Below are positions 25,377-33,564 of a stretch of 64,000 nt of DNA, piece by piece. Under the pieces are notes generated by a model. It was given only the letters and a program-made list of their open reading frames with translations. It made no database searches and was not told the origin of the DNA. Source of the stretch: Cystobacterineae bacterium (GTDB lineage: Bacteria; Myxococcota; Myxococcia; Myxococcales; Myxococcaceae). Made by a program: the position numbers and the translations under genes. The DNA is taken from positions 1 to 64,000 of the forward strand of contig WRKR01000011.1 of NCBI GenBank assembly GCA_009782175.1, read 5' to 3'. The stretch's first letter is position 1; every line of letters begins with the position of its first letter.

Positions 25377-26954
25377 TTAGAGAGTGCTTTTTTCTTTGGA
25401 TTCTGAGGACTCAGATTCGGAAGCCATCTTCTCATCTAAGAGTTGCACGGCAATGGCAAGGGCCTTGCGTGTTCGCTCCCGCGTTTGCTCATCCGCCCGA
25501 ATGCGATCATAAAGACGACCTAAACGTTCGTTCTGTCTGCGTTGAGCCTCTTCAAGCCCCACAATTTTCTGCTCCATGGCTGCTTTCTCATCCGCAGCTT
25601 GCATCAACTCACGCTCTCTTTGCGCCTGTGTGTCTTCAAGGGATTTGGAGAGGTTTGAGACGCGGTTTTTTTCATTATCCAAATCTCTCGAAAGGGAGCC
25701 CAACTCTGCTTTGAGCCCCATAATTTCTCTTTCAGAGCTTTTTCTGAGCGAGGCCAACTCTTCATCCAGCTCCATTTTCACGGTGCGCAAGGTGTCCAGC
25801 TCTGCACGTGTTCCTGCCAATTCGCCGCTGAGTTGTTGGTATTCAGACTGCAAAGTCATGAGCCGAGCAGCATTTTGGCGTGCTTCGTCTTTGCTTGAAG
25901 ACAAGCTCTGCTCCAGGCGCTTTCGCTCTGTGCCTAGCTGATCTGCACGCGAGCCTAGCGTTTTAAGCTGAGCATCCTTTCTTGTGGACTCATCATTCAG
26001 CTCGGATATGTTTTGCTCGACAAGGTTAATTTTGCCGCGCAAGTCGATGGTCTCTCGTTCCCGCTCATGGAGTGTGCTTTTTAGCTGAAGCAACTCTTTG
26101 TCACGTTGGTGGATGGTGTTGCGCAGAGAGAAAATTTCTTTGTCTTTGTTGTCCGTAGAAATGCCGGCGCGAGCTGTTTCTAAATCCGTCAGCGTTTTTT
26201 CAAGCTCTTCCTCAAGCTCTTGGATTTTTTCTTGGAGCTCTATTTTGGAAGTCTGCGTTTCCTTCAGAGAGTCTTGCAGCTCTGCTGTTTGTGCACGCAG
26301 GGAGAGCAACTCTGCCTTTTCGCTTTCAAGAAGCAAACCACCGCCGGGTTGATCTGTAGATGGCCACAAAGTAACCCCGCTTTTGCTGGGGGAAGTTGCA
26401 GGCGGTAGTGGTGGAGAATAGGACGAGCTTGCTACGGAAACCCCGGGGCGCGTTGTTTCAGAAAACTCTTCATCCACCTCCTGAAAGTCATCATCCGCCA
26501 AAGGCTCATCTTCAGCTTCGATGGCACTTGGAGAGACCATTTCCGGCTCATTCACATAGGCCGGCTCCGTAGCTTGGGGCGCACTGGTTTTCCCAATGAG
26601 GCTTTGGACGACATAAACGAAAGTCTCCGCATCAAAGGGTGTTGCCAGATAGTCATCTGCACGAATGCGAAGTTTTTTGTGGTCGCTAAACCCTTCTGGG
26701 TTGCCAACAATCAGCACCTTCGTGTTGTGAAGGGAAACCTCTTTTTTAATATTTTTGCAGATGATATAGCCACTTTGACCTGCGGGGAGCTTAACGGCCA
26801 ACACCGCCAACTGAGGATGCATGCGCCGAACCAACTCAACACAAGTCCTCCCATCCTGAGTGTATTCAACTTCATACCCCTGTAGATAAAGTGCCTGCTG
26901 CATGGAAGCAGCCAAGGAAGCATCGCTCTCAACGATCAAAACTTTTTTGTTCAT
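25377..26954 (-). CDS. FrzS/AglZ-like pseudo-receiver coiled-coil protein
   Basis: A 525-aa protein with an N-terminal response-regulator-like domain (KVLIVESDASLAASMQQALYLQGY...) and a long coiled coil (about 210-505). The expected phospho-acceptor Asp in the LAVLAVKLPAGQSGY stretch is Ala, as in Myxococcus FrzS, where VVLAVDLSAGQNGY is found; FrzS and AglZ are motility and polarity proteins. Phosphorylation is therefore unlikely, and protein-protein contacts more likely. A Ser/Pro-rich linker joins the two parts. Whether this organism glides cannot be told; other coiled-coil receiver proteins are possible. Confidence 0.75.
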   Translation of the reverse strand: MNKKVLIVESDASLAASMQQALYLQGYEVEYTQDGRTCVELVRRMHPQLAVLAVKLPAGQSGYIICKNIKKEVSLHNTKVLIVGNPEGFSDHKKLRIRADDYLATPFDAETFVYVVQSLIGKTSAPQATEPAYVNEPEMVSPSAIEAEDEPLADDDFQEVDEEFSETTRPGVSVASSSYSPPLPPATSPSKSGVTLWPSTDQPGGGLLLESEKAELLSLRAQTAELQDSLKETQTSKIELQEKIQELEEELEKTLTDLETARAGISTDNKDKEIFSLRNTIHQRDKELLQLKSTLHERERETIDLRGKINLVEQNISELNDESTRKDAQLKTLGSRADQLGTERKRLEQSLSSSKDEARQNAARLMTLQSEYQQLSGELAGTRAELDTLRTVKMELDEELASLRKSSEREIMGLKAELGSLSRDLDNEKNRVSNLSKSLEDTQAQRERELMQAADEKAAMEQKIVGLEEAQRRQNERLGRLYDRIRADEQTRERTRKALAIAVQLLDEKMASESESSESKEKSTL

Positions 26955-27345
26955 GTGGACAAGGGGAAGCTACCGGGAGGAAGGCCTAAGGTCAATGGGT
27001 GAAATACCTTTAAAAAGCTTTTTAGAAGCTTTGAGTGATAAAAAAGCAGAGTGTTCATAGAAATAGACACTCAGGGAAGAAGGAGGACTTGACTTTTTTT
27101 ATCCCTTGCCCTGGGGGCTGGGCTTTGTCCTCTTGGGACGGGAAATCTCCTCATGTACATTTCAGCATGCTGCAGACAATCAGCATAAGGCTCCATTCAA
27201 CCTCAAAGCGTTTTAGGCAACGCATTTATATACAAACATACAGACAAGAATGCTAAAGGGGAGAGTAGATACGGGCCGGCTACACACCGGGGGGAGTGTT
27301 GCAAACAGTGGAGTGTTTCAACCCATGTATTGAAAGGACTTTTCT
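26955..27345. other. Divergent intergenic region
   Basis: 391 bp between the FrzS-like gene (minus) and the propeller lipoprotein gene (plus); it must hold promoters for both. An imperfect repeat of GAGTGTT occurs near 27294-27317, and AAAGGA for the downstream start is at about 27333. No clear -35/-10 pair, RNA gene or ORF was recognised. Confidence 0.4.
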
Positions 27346-29526
27346 ATGCAACGAAAGAATGGCTTGCATGCGTATACCCCAAGGCACGGCACGCTCAGGA
27401 GGCTCTATGGGTTTTTGTGTTTGTGTAGCAGCATTCTCCTGTTTGGGTGTGCTTCAGAGCTGGTATTTTGTGACGAAGGTCGCCCGTGTCCGGAAGGCAG
27501 CCGCTGCGTTTCCAATGGCAATGCTTTTGTGTGCGAAGCAGAAAACCCCGCTTTCCCCTCCATGGAGCCTGGCATTCGCTTTCAACTTTTGGAAGGGAGT
27601 TTCAGCGCGGATGGGCGCACCAACAACGCCGCCCTCAAAATACAAGTGAATATTTATGGAGCTTCTCAAGGGGCCAGCACATGGCTTGAAGCGCCTGGCA
27701 GTCGGCGAGAGGCCCTCCTCTGTGAAAAGCGGGAGACGGGTTTTCGGGACGCACAACATTTGCGCCTGGAGTGCTCACCGACGACGGTTGAAGAGGGAAG
27801 CTATCGCCTGGGTGTAGAAGCCTATATTGCCCAAGCCGCTACCACAGAATATTTTTCGTGGACTTATGACTTGACACCTCCGCGGGCCAGCATTCTCCTG
27901 GAGGACAAAGAGCTGTGGGGAAGGGACGAGGCTCTTTTTCTGCAAATAGAAGGCGACGCGGATTTGGCTTGGCGCAAGGTGGAATTGTTTGTCGGTGAAA
28001 ACCAGCAGCACCGCGCCACGCGTGCAAGCTGTCCGCCCAGTTTGCCCGCCAAGCCCCATGCCGAATGTTTTGAAGTGTCACTTTCTCAATTGCCGGATTT
28101 GCCGCACGGGAATTATAGGCTGCGTTTGACAGCCAAACTCACGAATGAAACAGGCAACGAAAGCAGCCTCAGGCAAGACTTCAATGTGCGTTTGAGCCGC
28201 CAGTTATGGACGAGACCATTCCCGTTTTTGTCGGCCCCTTTGGATATAGCCAGAGTCACAACGCGGGAAGGCTTGTTTGTGGTGATGAATCCGGAAGGGT
28301 TGAGGGCCCTCAATGCCCAGGGGGAAGAGGTGTGGAGGACAGAGATAGCGAATGCGAAAGTGCAGTTGTTGCTGGGCAACCACTATGGGCGGGACGTGCT
28401 GGTTGTGGGCTGCTCTCTTCAAGAAGCCCTCGGAAGCGGCTTTGTGAACGTCGACGGCCTTATGGCCGTGGACGCGAAGAGCGGGGAAATATTGTCTCGG
28501 GAGTGCGAAAGCCCTCAGCGTGCTGCTTCCAATGTTGTCCTTGTGCAGGGAGGCCCTGACAAAGGCCTGCTGGTGGCGCGGAAGCATCGGATGGATTATT
28601 CTTCCAACGGCTATCCCGCCTATGCCCTGGAGGCTTGCTCTCTATATTCAACCTTCTATTCCCCAGGCACCCTATGGAGATTTGACTGCCAAAGCCAGGC
28701 CTTGCCGGAAGGAGGAAATATCGCCGGTAGCATTGTGGCACGCCAAGCACCCAATGGTTGGGCTGAGGTGTTTTTTGGCGCCCCCAGTCCCCGGGAACAC
28801 GGGTGTTCCATGCAATGGCGGGAGGTCATCAGAATGTGGGCAATGAATTCACCTTGTGACGGCATGGCTACTTTTCCCCCTACTTATTTGTCTGTGGCGC
28901 TTCTGGGCGCTGAGCACCTTTGGCTTTATGCCTTTTTATATCCTCCTATCCATCAAGGTGATACTGGCGCTGACGGCATGCACGTTTTTAACCTGAACCA
29001 GCTCGACATGGGAATTTCCTGGACCAGCATGCTTCCTTTGTTGGTCGACACCGGCGACGAGCTGATTACGGCGTTTTCAGGCTTTGGCTACGGGAATACC
29101 ATATATAATGCGCGGCCGCCGCCTTTTCTGTCGCGCTATTCTGCTGGTGGCGAGCTGCTTCAGCGCAGGGAAGGGGCGTGGATCCGCAACGCGACGATGC
29201 TCATGGAAGGTGGGGACCTGGTTTATTCCAACAAAAACCATGTTGTGTCGTGCTTAAAATCTGACTTCAGCCATTGTTGGGAAGGAGCGGAAGTGTTGGA
29301 CAGCGACGGGCAATTGCTGGGAGTTTTGCCCTTGTCCGCCACGCGCAGCATGGTTGTTTTGGGATTTAGGGGTTCTGGAAACACAGATTATTTTGTGTCC
29401 GCCTTCCTCGTTGACGCCTCCGGCCTCAAAAAAGACGCGCCCTGGCCCATCGGCGGGCATGACTTGTGCAACAGCTATAACGCCAGCGTGCCCGTCGACA
29501 ACTGCTGGGACGGGCCGAGCAGCTGA
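27346..29526 (+). CDS. Large lipoprotein with Cys-rich motif and beta-propeller-like domain
   Basis: A 726-aa protein whose signal peptide ends in LLFGC (Cys35), so a probable lipid-anchored surface protein. A short Cys-rich stretch follows (FCDEGRPCPEGSRCVSNGNAFVC), then an Ig-like region to about residue 280 and a PQQ/YWTD-type beta-propeller-like region to the end. The end (APWPIGGHDLCNSYNASV) resembles that of the larger lipoprotein at 50779-53490 (APWPKAFRDNCNTSSRL), so they are probably paralogues. AAAGGA precedes ATG 27346. Function unknown; possibly adhesion. Confidence 0.75.
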   Translation: MQRKNGLHAYTPRHGTLRRLYGFLCLCSSILLFGCASELVFCDEGRPCPEGSRCVSNGNAFVCEAENPAFPSMEPGIRFQLLEGSFSADGRTNNAALKIQVNIYGASQGASTWLEAPGSRREALLCEKRETGFRDAQHLRLECSPTTVEEGSYRLGVEAYIAQAATTEYFSWTYDLTPPRASILLEDKELWGRDEALFLQIEGDADLAWRKVELFVGENQQHRATRASCPPSLPAKPHAECFEVSLSQLPDLPHGNYRLRLTAKLTNETGNESSLRQDFNVRLSRQLWTRPFPFLSAPLDIARVTTREGLFVVMNPEGLRALNAQGEEVWRTEIANAKVQLLLGNHYGRDVLVVGCSLQEALGSGFVNVDGLMAVDAKSGEILSRECESPQRAASNVVLVQGGPDKGLLVARKHRMDYSSNGYPAYALEACSLYSTFYSPGTLWRFDCQSQALPEGGNIAGSIVARQAPNGWAEVFFGAPSPREHGCSMQWREVIRMWAMNSPCDGMATFPPTYLSVALLGAEHLWLYAFLYPPIHQGDTGADGMHVFNLNQLDMGISWTSMLPLLVDTGDELITAFSGFGYGNTIYNARPPPFLSRYSAGGELLQRREGAWIRNATMLMEGGDLVYSNKNHVVSCLKSDFSHCWEGAEVLDSDGQLLGVLPLSATRSMVVLGFRGSGNTDYFVSAFLVDASGLKKDAPWPIGGHDLCNSYNASVPVDNCWDGPSS

Positions 29527-29617
29527 GTTGAAACACTTGCGCTACAACGCTTTGCGCAACTTAAAACATGGCATACAACTTCTGTTCCCAAAACCTTGAG
29601 AGGGCCGCAGGCTTTAA

Positions 29618-29707
29618 CCTCAAGGCGTTGCCATAGGCAAAGACGGTGCCCTCTATGTGGCGGACGCCGGCAACCGCCGCATCCGCAACATGGAGGTGAG
29701 TGAATAA
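29618..29707 (+). pseudogene. NHL-repeat fragment
   Basis: In one frame the sequence reads PQGVAIGKDGALYVADAGNR followed by RIRNM and a stop at 29705, an almost perfect single NHL propeller repeat. It has no start and is preceded by a stop, with more repeat-like sequence (AGFNL) in another frame just upstream. This is the 3' end of a lost NHL-repeat gene lying between the lipoprotein and the response regulator genes. Confidence 0.6.
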
Positions 29708-29710
29708 AGC

Positions 29711-30463
29711 TCAAGCTCGCTTCAAAGTTGACTCTGCGGCCATTGGGGCACTGTGGCCATCCAATTGAGGGCTTTGCTCTTCTAAATAGCGATATCCAAC
29801 GCCATGCACTGTGCGGATTAAAATGGGGTTGTTTGGATCTACTTCAATGACTTTGCGCAATTTTGAAATATGCTGATCCAAAGTTCGACTGTTTGGCATG
29901 TGCTCATATCCCCAAGCAGCATCAAACAACATATCCCTCGTCACAACTTTGTTTTTGTGCTCATAAAGGCATTTGAGGATTTTAAGTTCACGCAAGGAAA
30001 GCTCCAAACGTTTGGAACCACGCATTGCGCACAATTCTCTGGGGCAGACGCTTAAGTCGCCAAACAAAAAAACCTCTGCCTCCGCACTCACAAGTTTTTG
30101 ACGCAGGCAACGCTTGGCAATGGCTTTTATCCGAGCCCTAATCTCATGGACGCCAAACGGTTTATGTACATAATCGTCCGCGCCAAGCTCCAGTCCAACA
30201 ACGCGATCGACCTCTTCCCCCTTGGCCGACAAAAATATAATTGGAATTTGCTCATCCCATTTTCGGATTTCCCGGCACACCGAATAGCCGTCTAGTTCCG
30301 GCATCATAATGTCCAGAATAATGAAGTCCGGCTTTTCTTTTCGGTAATGCTCCAAAGCTTGGTTGCCGTTTTCGGCGGCAACCAAAACATAGCCTTCGCG
30401 AGACAATGCCTCTATCAACCCCTGGCGAATATGAGCATCATCTTCAACCACTAAAATTTTCAT
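29711..30463 (-). CDS. OmpR/PhoB-family response regulator
   Basis: A 250-aa two-component regulator. The receiver has Asp8/Asp9 (VVEDD), phospho-acceptor Asp51 (IILDIMMPELDG) and Lys about 101 (SAKGEEVD). The C-terminal winged helix (LSLRELKILKCLYEHKNKVVTRDMLF ... SRTLDQHISKLRKVIE ... IRTVHGVGYRYLEE) is of the OmpR type. It is the last gene of the von Willebrand protein-kinase-regulator operon; 30 bp separate it from the kinase, so they are very likely a cognate pair. Target genes unknown, perhaps its own operon. Confidence 0.95.
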   Translation of the reverse strand: MKILVVEDDAHIRQGLIEALSREGYVLVAAENGNQALEHYRKEKPDFIILDIMMPELDGYSVCREIRKWDEQIPIIFLSAKGEEVDRVVGLELGADDYVHKPFGVHEIRARIKAIAKRCLRQKLVSAEAEVFLFGDLSVCPRELCAMRGSKRLELSLRELKILKCLYEHKNKVVTRDMLFDAAWGYEHMPNSRTLDQHISKLRKVIEVDPNNPILIRTVHGVGYRYLEEQSPQLDGHSAPMAAESTLKRA

Positions 30464-30493
30464 TTGAGGCCGCCTTGTGGTGAAAGCAGTTGC

Positions 30494-31987
30494 TTAGCTT
30501 TGCTTCAGCCGCAATACAAATTGCACGCCTGGAACAGGATGGTTGACCAAAATTTCTCCGCCTAAACTTTCTGCCAGTTGACGGGCAATCGTCAACCCTA
30601 TCCCTGTCCCTGACACGCCTTCCGTAATTGCGGATTTTATCCTATAAAATGGCTGAAAAATCATCTTCACTTCTTTTTCCGGAATGCCAGCGCCATAGTC
30701 TCTCACGGCAATGTCCACATGCTCAGCCTGCTTCTCTATCGTCAGATGAACTTGCTTCCCCTTCGCAGCATATTTTTCGGCATTGCTGAGAAAATTGCTC
30801 ATAATCTGCGTTAGCCTGTCCAGATCGCTGTTGATGCTTATCTGCTCCGGCATGCTCACAACAATTGACATCCCCTTCGCCTGAAACGAAGGCGTGAAAG
30901 TGTCCACCATCTGCCGAATCAACGTCTGAAGGTTAATTGGCTGTATGTTCAGCTTCGGCATGCGAGCAAACATCAAAACGTTTTGTATCAAACGAGATAG
31001 CCGCTGGCTCTCGGTGGCAATAACTTCAGCATAGCGCAACCCTTCTCCATCCTCAGCACTCAAATCCTCTTTTAACAATTCCGCATAAAGCCGAATGTTG
31101 GTCAGCGGTGTCTTCAACTCGTGCGAAACCTGGCTGACAAAGTTGACTTGCTGCTGAGCCAGTCGCGTTGTTTGCGTGTATTCGCGATAGAAACGAAAGA
31201 CAACCAACCCAACAATGGCCATCAACGCCAAAAGAAATAAGCTGCCCCAACCATAAATAATGAGCGTACTCGCCGGTTGGCCCTCATATTCTATCTGCCA
31301 TGTCGACAAAGGATAAGGCAGATGAATGGCGCCAAGCCGAACAAGCTTGCTGAGCTGCTCATCCGGCTTGCTTTGATAAAGCAAGCGGCCATTCTCTTTA
31401 ATTCTGAGCAGATCTCCACCAAAATGAAAATCCGCAGCATTCACTACGTCGAACAACAGCCGAACATAAGAAACCCTAAACCCTATAACCTCGCCATTTT
31501 TGTTGCGCCAATAGAGCAAAACTGGCTCCTGCATCTCGTTGATAACAAACCAGCCGGCCAACGGCGCCTGCTCTTCGCTCTCTGTGCTGTGGCCATAAAG
31601 CAAGCTCGGCTCCTGAACAATGGGCGTCAACAGCCGAGCCCACTCCTGCTCCTTTTGCGTCAATGGCTGACTTTCATCCGGATAAAGCAACTTGTTCTTT
31701 TGCAAAACAAAAACATCTTCAATATCGTCGTCGAGCGTCTTCAAGGTTGAATTGTCGTTTGGCTTCAACTCCATCAGCAACTCGAAACGCGTTGCTCTCT
31801 GCTCAAGCCAATTCATTATAAACGCACCAGCCTGCGCAATGCGTGTTTGCGCCAATGTCTGCGCTTGGTAGTGGCGCAGCAAAACTTCATGCTCCAGCGT
31901 GCGAAAACCAAAATAGGCAATCCATCCAATAACAGCAAAGATGATGACTATGGCAATGGACAGACTTTTGGACTTTCGCGGACTCAT
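30494..31987 (-). CDS. Sensor histidine kinase
   Basis: A 497-aa inner-membrane kinase with two membrane segments (about 10-28 and 245-265) flanking a periplasmic sensing domain of some 215 residues with no family that I can name. The cytoplasmic part has the HisKA box VSHELKTPLTNIRLYAELL with His near 289, and the HATPase boxes SNFLSNAEKYA (N), DYGAGIPE (G1) and GTGIGLTIARQLAESLGG (G2). Partner is the response regulator immediately downstream. The upstream 45-bp gap carries a GC stem-loop. Confidence 0.94.
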   Translation of the reverse strand: MSPRKSKSLSIAIVIIFAVIGWIAYFGFRTLEHEVLLRHYQAQTLAQTRIAQAGAFIMNWLEQRATRFELLMELKPNDNSTLKTLDDDIEDVFVLQKNKLLYPDESQPLTQKEQEWARLLTPIVQEPSLLYGHSTESEEQAPLAGWFVINEMQEPVLLYWRNKNGEVIGFRVSYVRLLFDVVNAADFHFGGDLLRIKENGRLLYQSKPDEQLSKLVRLGAIHLPYPLSTWQIEYEGQPASTLIIYGWGSLFLLALMAIVGLVVFRFYREYTQTTRLAQQQVNFVSQVSHELKTPLTNIRLYAELLKEDLSAEDGEGLRYAEVIATESQRLSRLIQNVLMFARMPKLNIQPINLQTLIRQMVDTFTPSFQAKGMSIVVSMPEQISINSDLDRLTQIMSNFLSNAEKYAAKGKQVHLTIEKQAEHVDIAVRDYGAGIPEKEVKMIFQPFYRIKSAITEGVSGTGIGLTIARQLAESLGGEILVNHPVPGVQFVLRLKQS

Positions 31988-31998
31988 AAGGTTTTCAT

Positions 31999-32025
31999 TG
32001 CCGGCAACGGCGACCGCTGCCGGCA
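31999..32025 (-). other. GC stem-loop between von Willebrand gene and kinase gene
   Basis: Two self-palindromic octamers TGCCGGCA (31999-32006 and 32018-32025) frame an 11-nt loop, with further inner pairing possible. There is no T-run after it in the minus direction. It may stabilise or lower downstream kinase expression within the operon. Confidence 0.4.
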
Positions 32026-32032
32026 GGGCTTG

Positions 32033-33373
32033 TTAAGGAGCAGATGAACTGTTTTGCCTTTGCGTATTATAGCTTTGCTCTTTAAGCGCTTTGCGTGCAG
32101 AGGCCTTGTTTTCCCTTCCCATGCGTTCAATCAACCTGTCGTTTTGGGAGACATTTTCCTGGATTTTTTTCTTCGTTGCAGGCTGGCTTATCGGCAGTGC
32201 TTCCAAAGCTCTCGCGCTTGTGTTGAGCACTTCTTTCGCCTCAGCAACTTTGCCCTCATCCATCAATTGGATGGCACGCTCGCTTTCCAATGCCATCAAC
32301 TGAATGGCAGAATCGGCCAACACATCCTCAACCATTGCGCTCTTTGTTTCCTCTGCCGAGTGGGTATAGCGGACGGCAAGCGCTTTTTGATAGGTGTCCT
32401 TTTGTTTGCTTCCCAAGTTTTCATAGCTGACATTAACCTCAGCGAGGGGCTTTGTTTCGGCACGCATTCCCTTGGCCGGAATGACTTCCAGCAATACATA
32501 TTTCTCCTGGTTGGAATAGAGCTGATTCAGCCTGACTTTCACCTTGTTGCCTTTAATTTCCCCGTCGCGACCCAAAAGGCGCACGGGTATAACATTGTTG
32601 GCCAGGTGAATGCTGACTTCGAGGTTTTGAGCAACGACGGACATGACATCATTAAACTCCTTCACAAAAATTGCCTCCAAATCCGCAGGGTGTTTCACAA
32701 AGGCATGGTTGCCATCGCTATAGCCGGCAATGGCCGCCATCAAGTCTTCATTATAACCATCTCCAATCCCCAAGGTTGTGATGGCAATCCCCTTTTTGGC
32801 AGCAATTTTGGCCAACTCAGACAACTCTCCTACTGAGGTTGGCCCTACATTGGCTTGGCCATCCGATAATAAAATAATCCGGTTGACCTGCTCCTTGTGC
32901 AGATGCTTGCTGGCTTGATCAATCCCTTTGCTTAGCCCCGCAAACAGCGCCGTGGTGCCTCGTGGTTGGGTATTCTTCTTAACTGTCTCAATCAGCTTGG
33001 CCTTGTCTTTCACCTTCGCTGCCGGAATAATGACTTCGACGACGCTGTCATAAGTGATGACGGACAGCAGATCATCCCCATCTAACATGTTAATGGCCAT
33101 TATTGCCGCATCTCGCGCCTTTTCAATGCGGTCACCACTCATTGAGCTGGAACGGTCGATAACCAGCGCCAAATTGATGGGGCTGCGTTTTTTAACGTCC
33201 AACGAGAAACCTGTCAGCGAAACCTTTAGATAGTTTTTGTCTTGCGTATTCTCCAATATTATCGGCGTCGCAATTTCCGTCTTAATCGTCACGCTGGGCG
33301 CCATTTTAGCGCTCGCACTCCATGACAAAACACATGACAGCAACATGCTCACTACAACACGGCTCATTTTCAT
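32033..33373 (-). CDS. Secreted von Willebrand factor A-domain protein
   Basis: A 446-aa protein with a signal peptide ending in SWSASA, then a beta-rich N-terminal segment and a vWA domain. The metal-ion-dependent adhesion site is DRSSS at residues 73-77, with later Thr (QPRGTTALF) and Asp (LLSDGQANVGPTS) positions, so metal binding looks intact. After about 250 comes a YfbK-like or inter-alpha-inhibitor-like C-terminal part. ATG 33373 has AGGGAG 6 nt upstream; a longer frame to 33556 lacks signal features. First gene of an operon with the kinase/regulator pair, suggesting that it may act with the sensor. Confidence 0.85.
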   Translation of the reverse strand: MKMSRVVVSMLLSCVLSWSASAKMAPSVTIKTEIATPIILENTQDKNYLKVSLTGFSLDVKKRSPINLALVIDRSSSMSGDRIEKARDAAIMAINMLDGDDLLSVITYDSVVEVIIPAAKVKDKAKLIETVKKNTQPRGTTALFAGLSKGIDQASKHLHKEQVNRIILLSDGQANVGPTSVGELSELAKIAAKKGIAITTLGIGDGYNEDLMAAIAGYSDGNHAFVKHPADLEAIFVKEFNDVMSVVAQNLEVSIHLANNVIPVRLLGRDGEIKGNKVKVRLNQLYSNQEKYVLLEVIPAKGMRAETKPLAEVNVSYENLGSKQKDTYQKALAVRYTHSAEETKSAMVEDVLADSAIQLMALESERAIQLMDEGKVAEAKEVLNTSARALEALPISQPATKKKIQENVSQNDRLIERMGRENKASARKALKEQSYNTQRQNSSSAP

Positions 33374-33428
33374 AAACACTCCCTTATCAACATGGATTGA
33401 GCCATTGTGGAACACCCGCTCCATTGAG

Positions 33429-33457
33429 TTGTTAGATTGCTGTATAAAGTCTGTCAA
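33429..33457 (-). promoter_or_regulatory. Candidate promoter for the vWA-kinase-regulator operon
   Basis: On the minus strand, TTGACA (33457-33452) is followed after 17 bp by TAACAA (33434-33429), a weak -10. It lies 56-84 bp upstream of ATG 33373. The -35 is perfect but the -10 matches the consensus in only about three positions. Confidence 0.3.
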
Positions 33458-33564
33458 AAACTTGTAAACAGATGCGCCCCCATCCACCTGACTTTCCAAA
33501 CAGCCCCCCTCCGGGCCCCTGCCCCCAACGGAAGAAGACAGCGAGGGTGGGGACAAAACAACAT

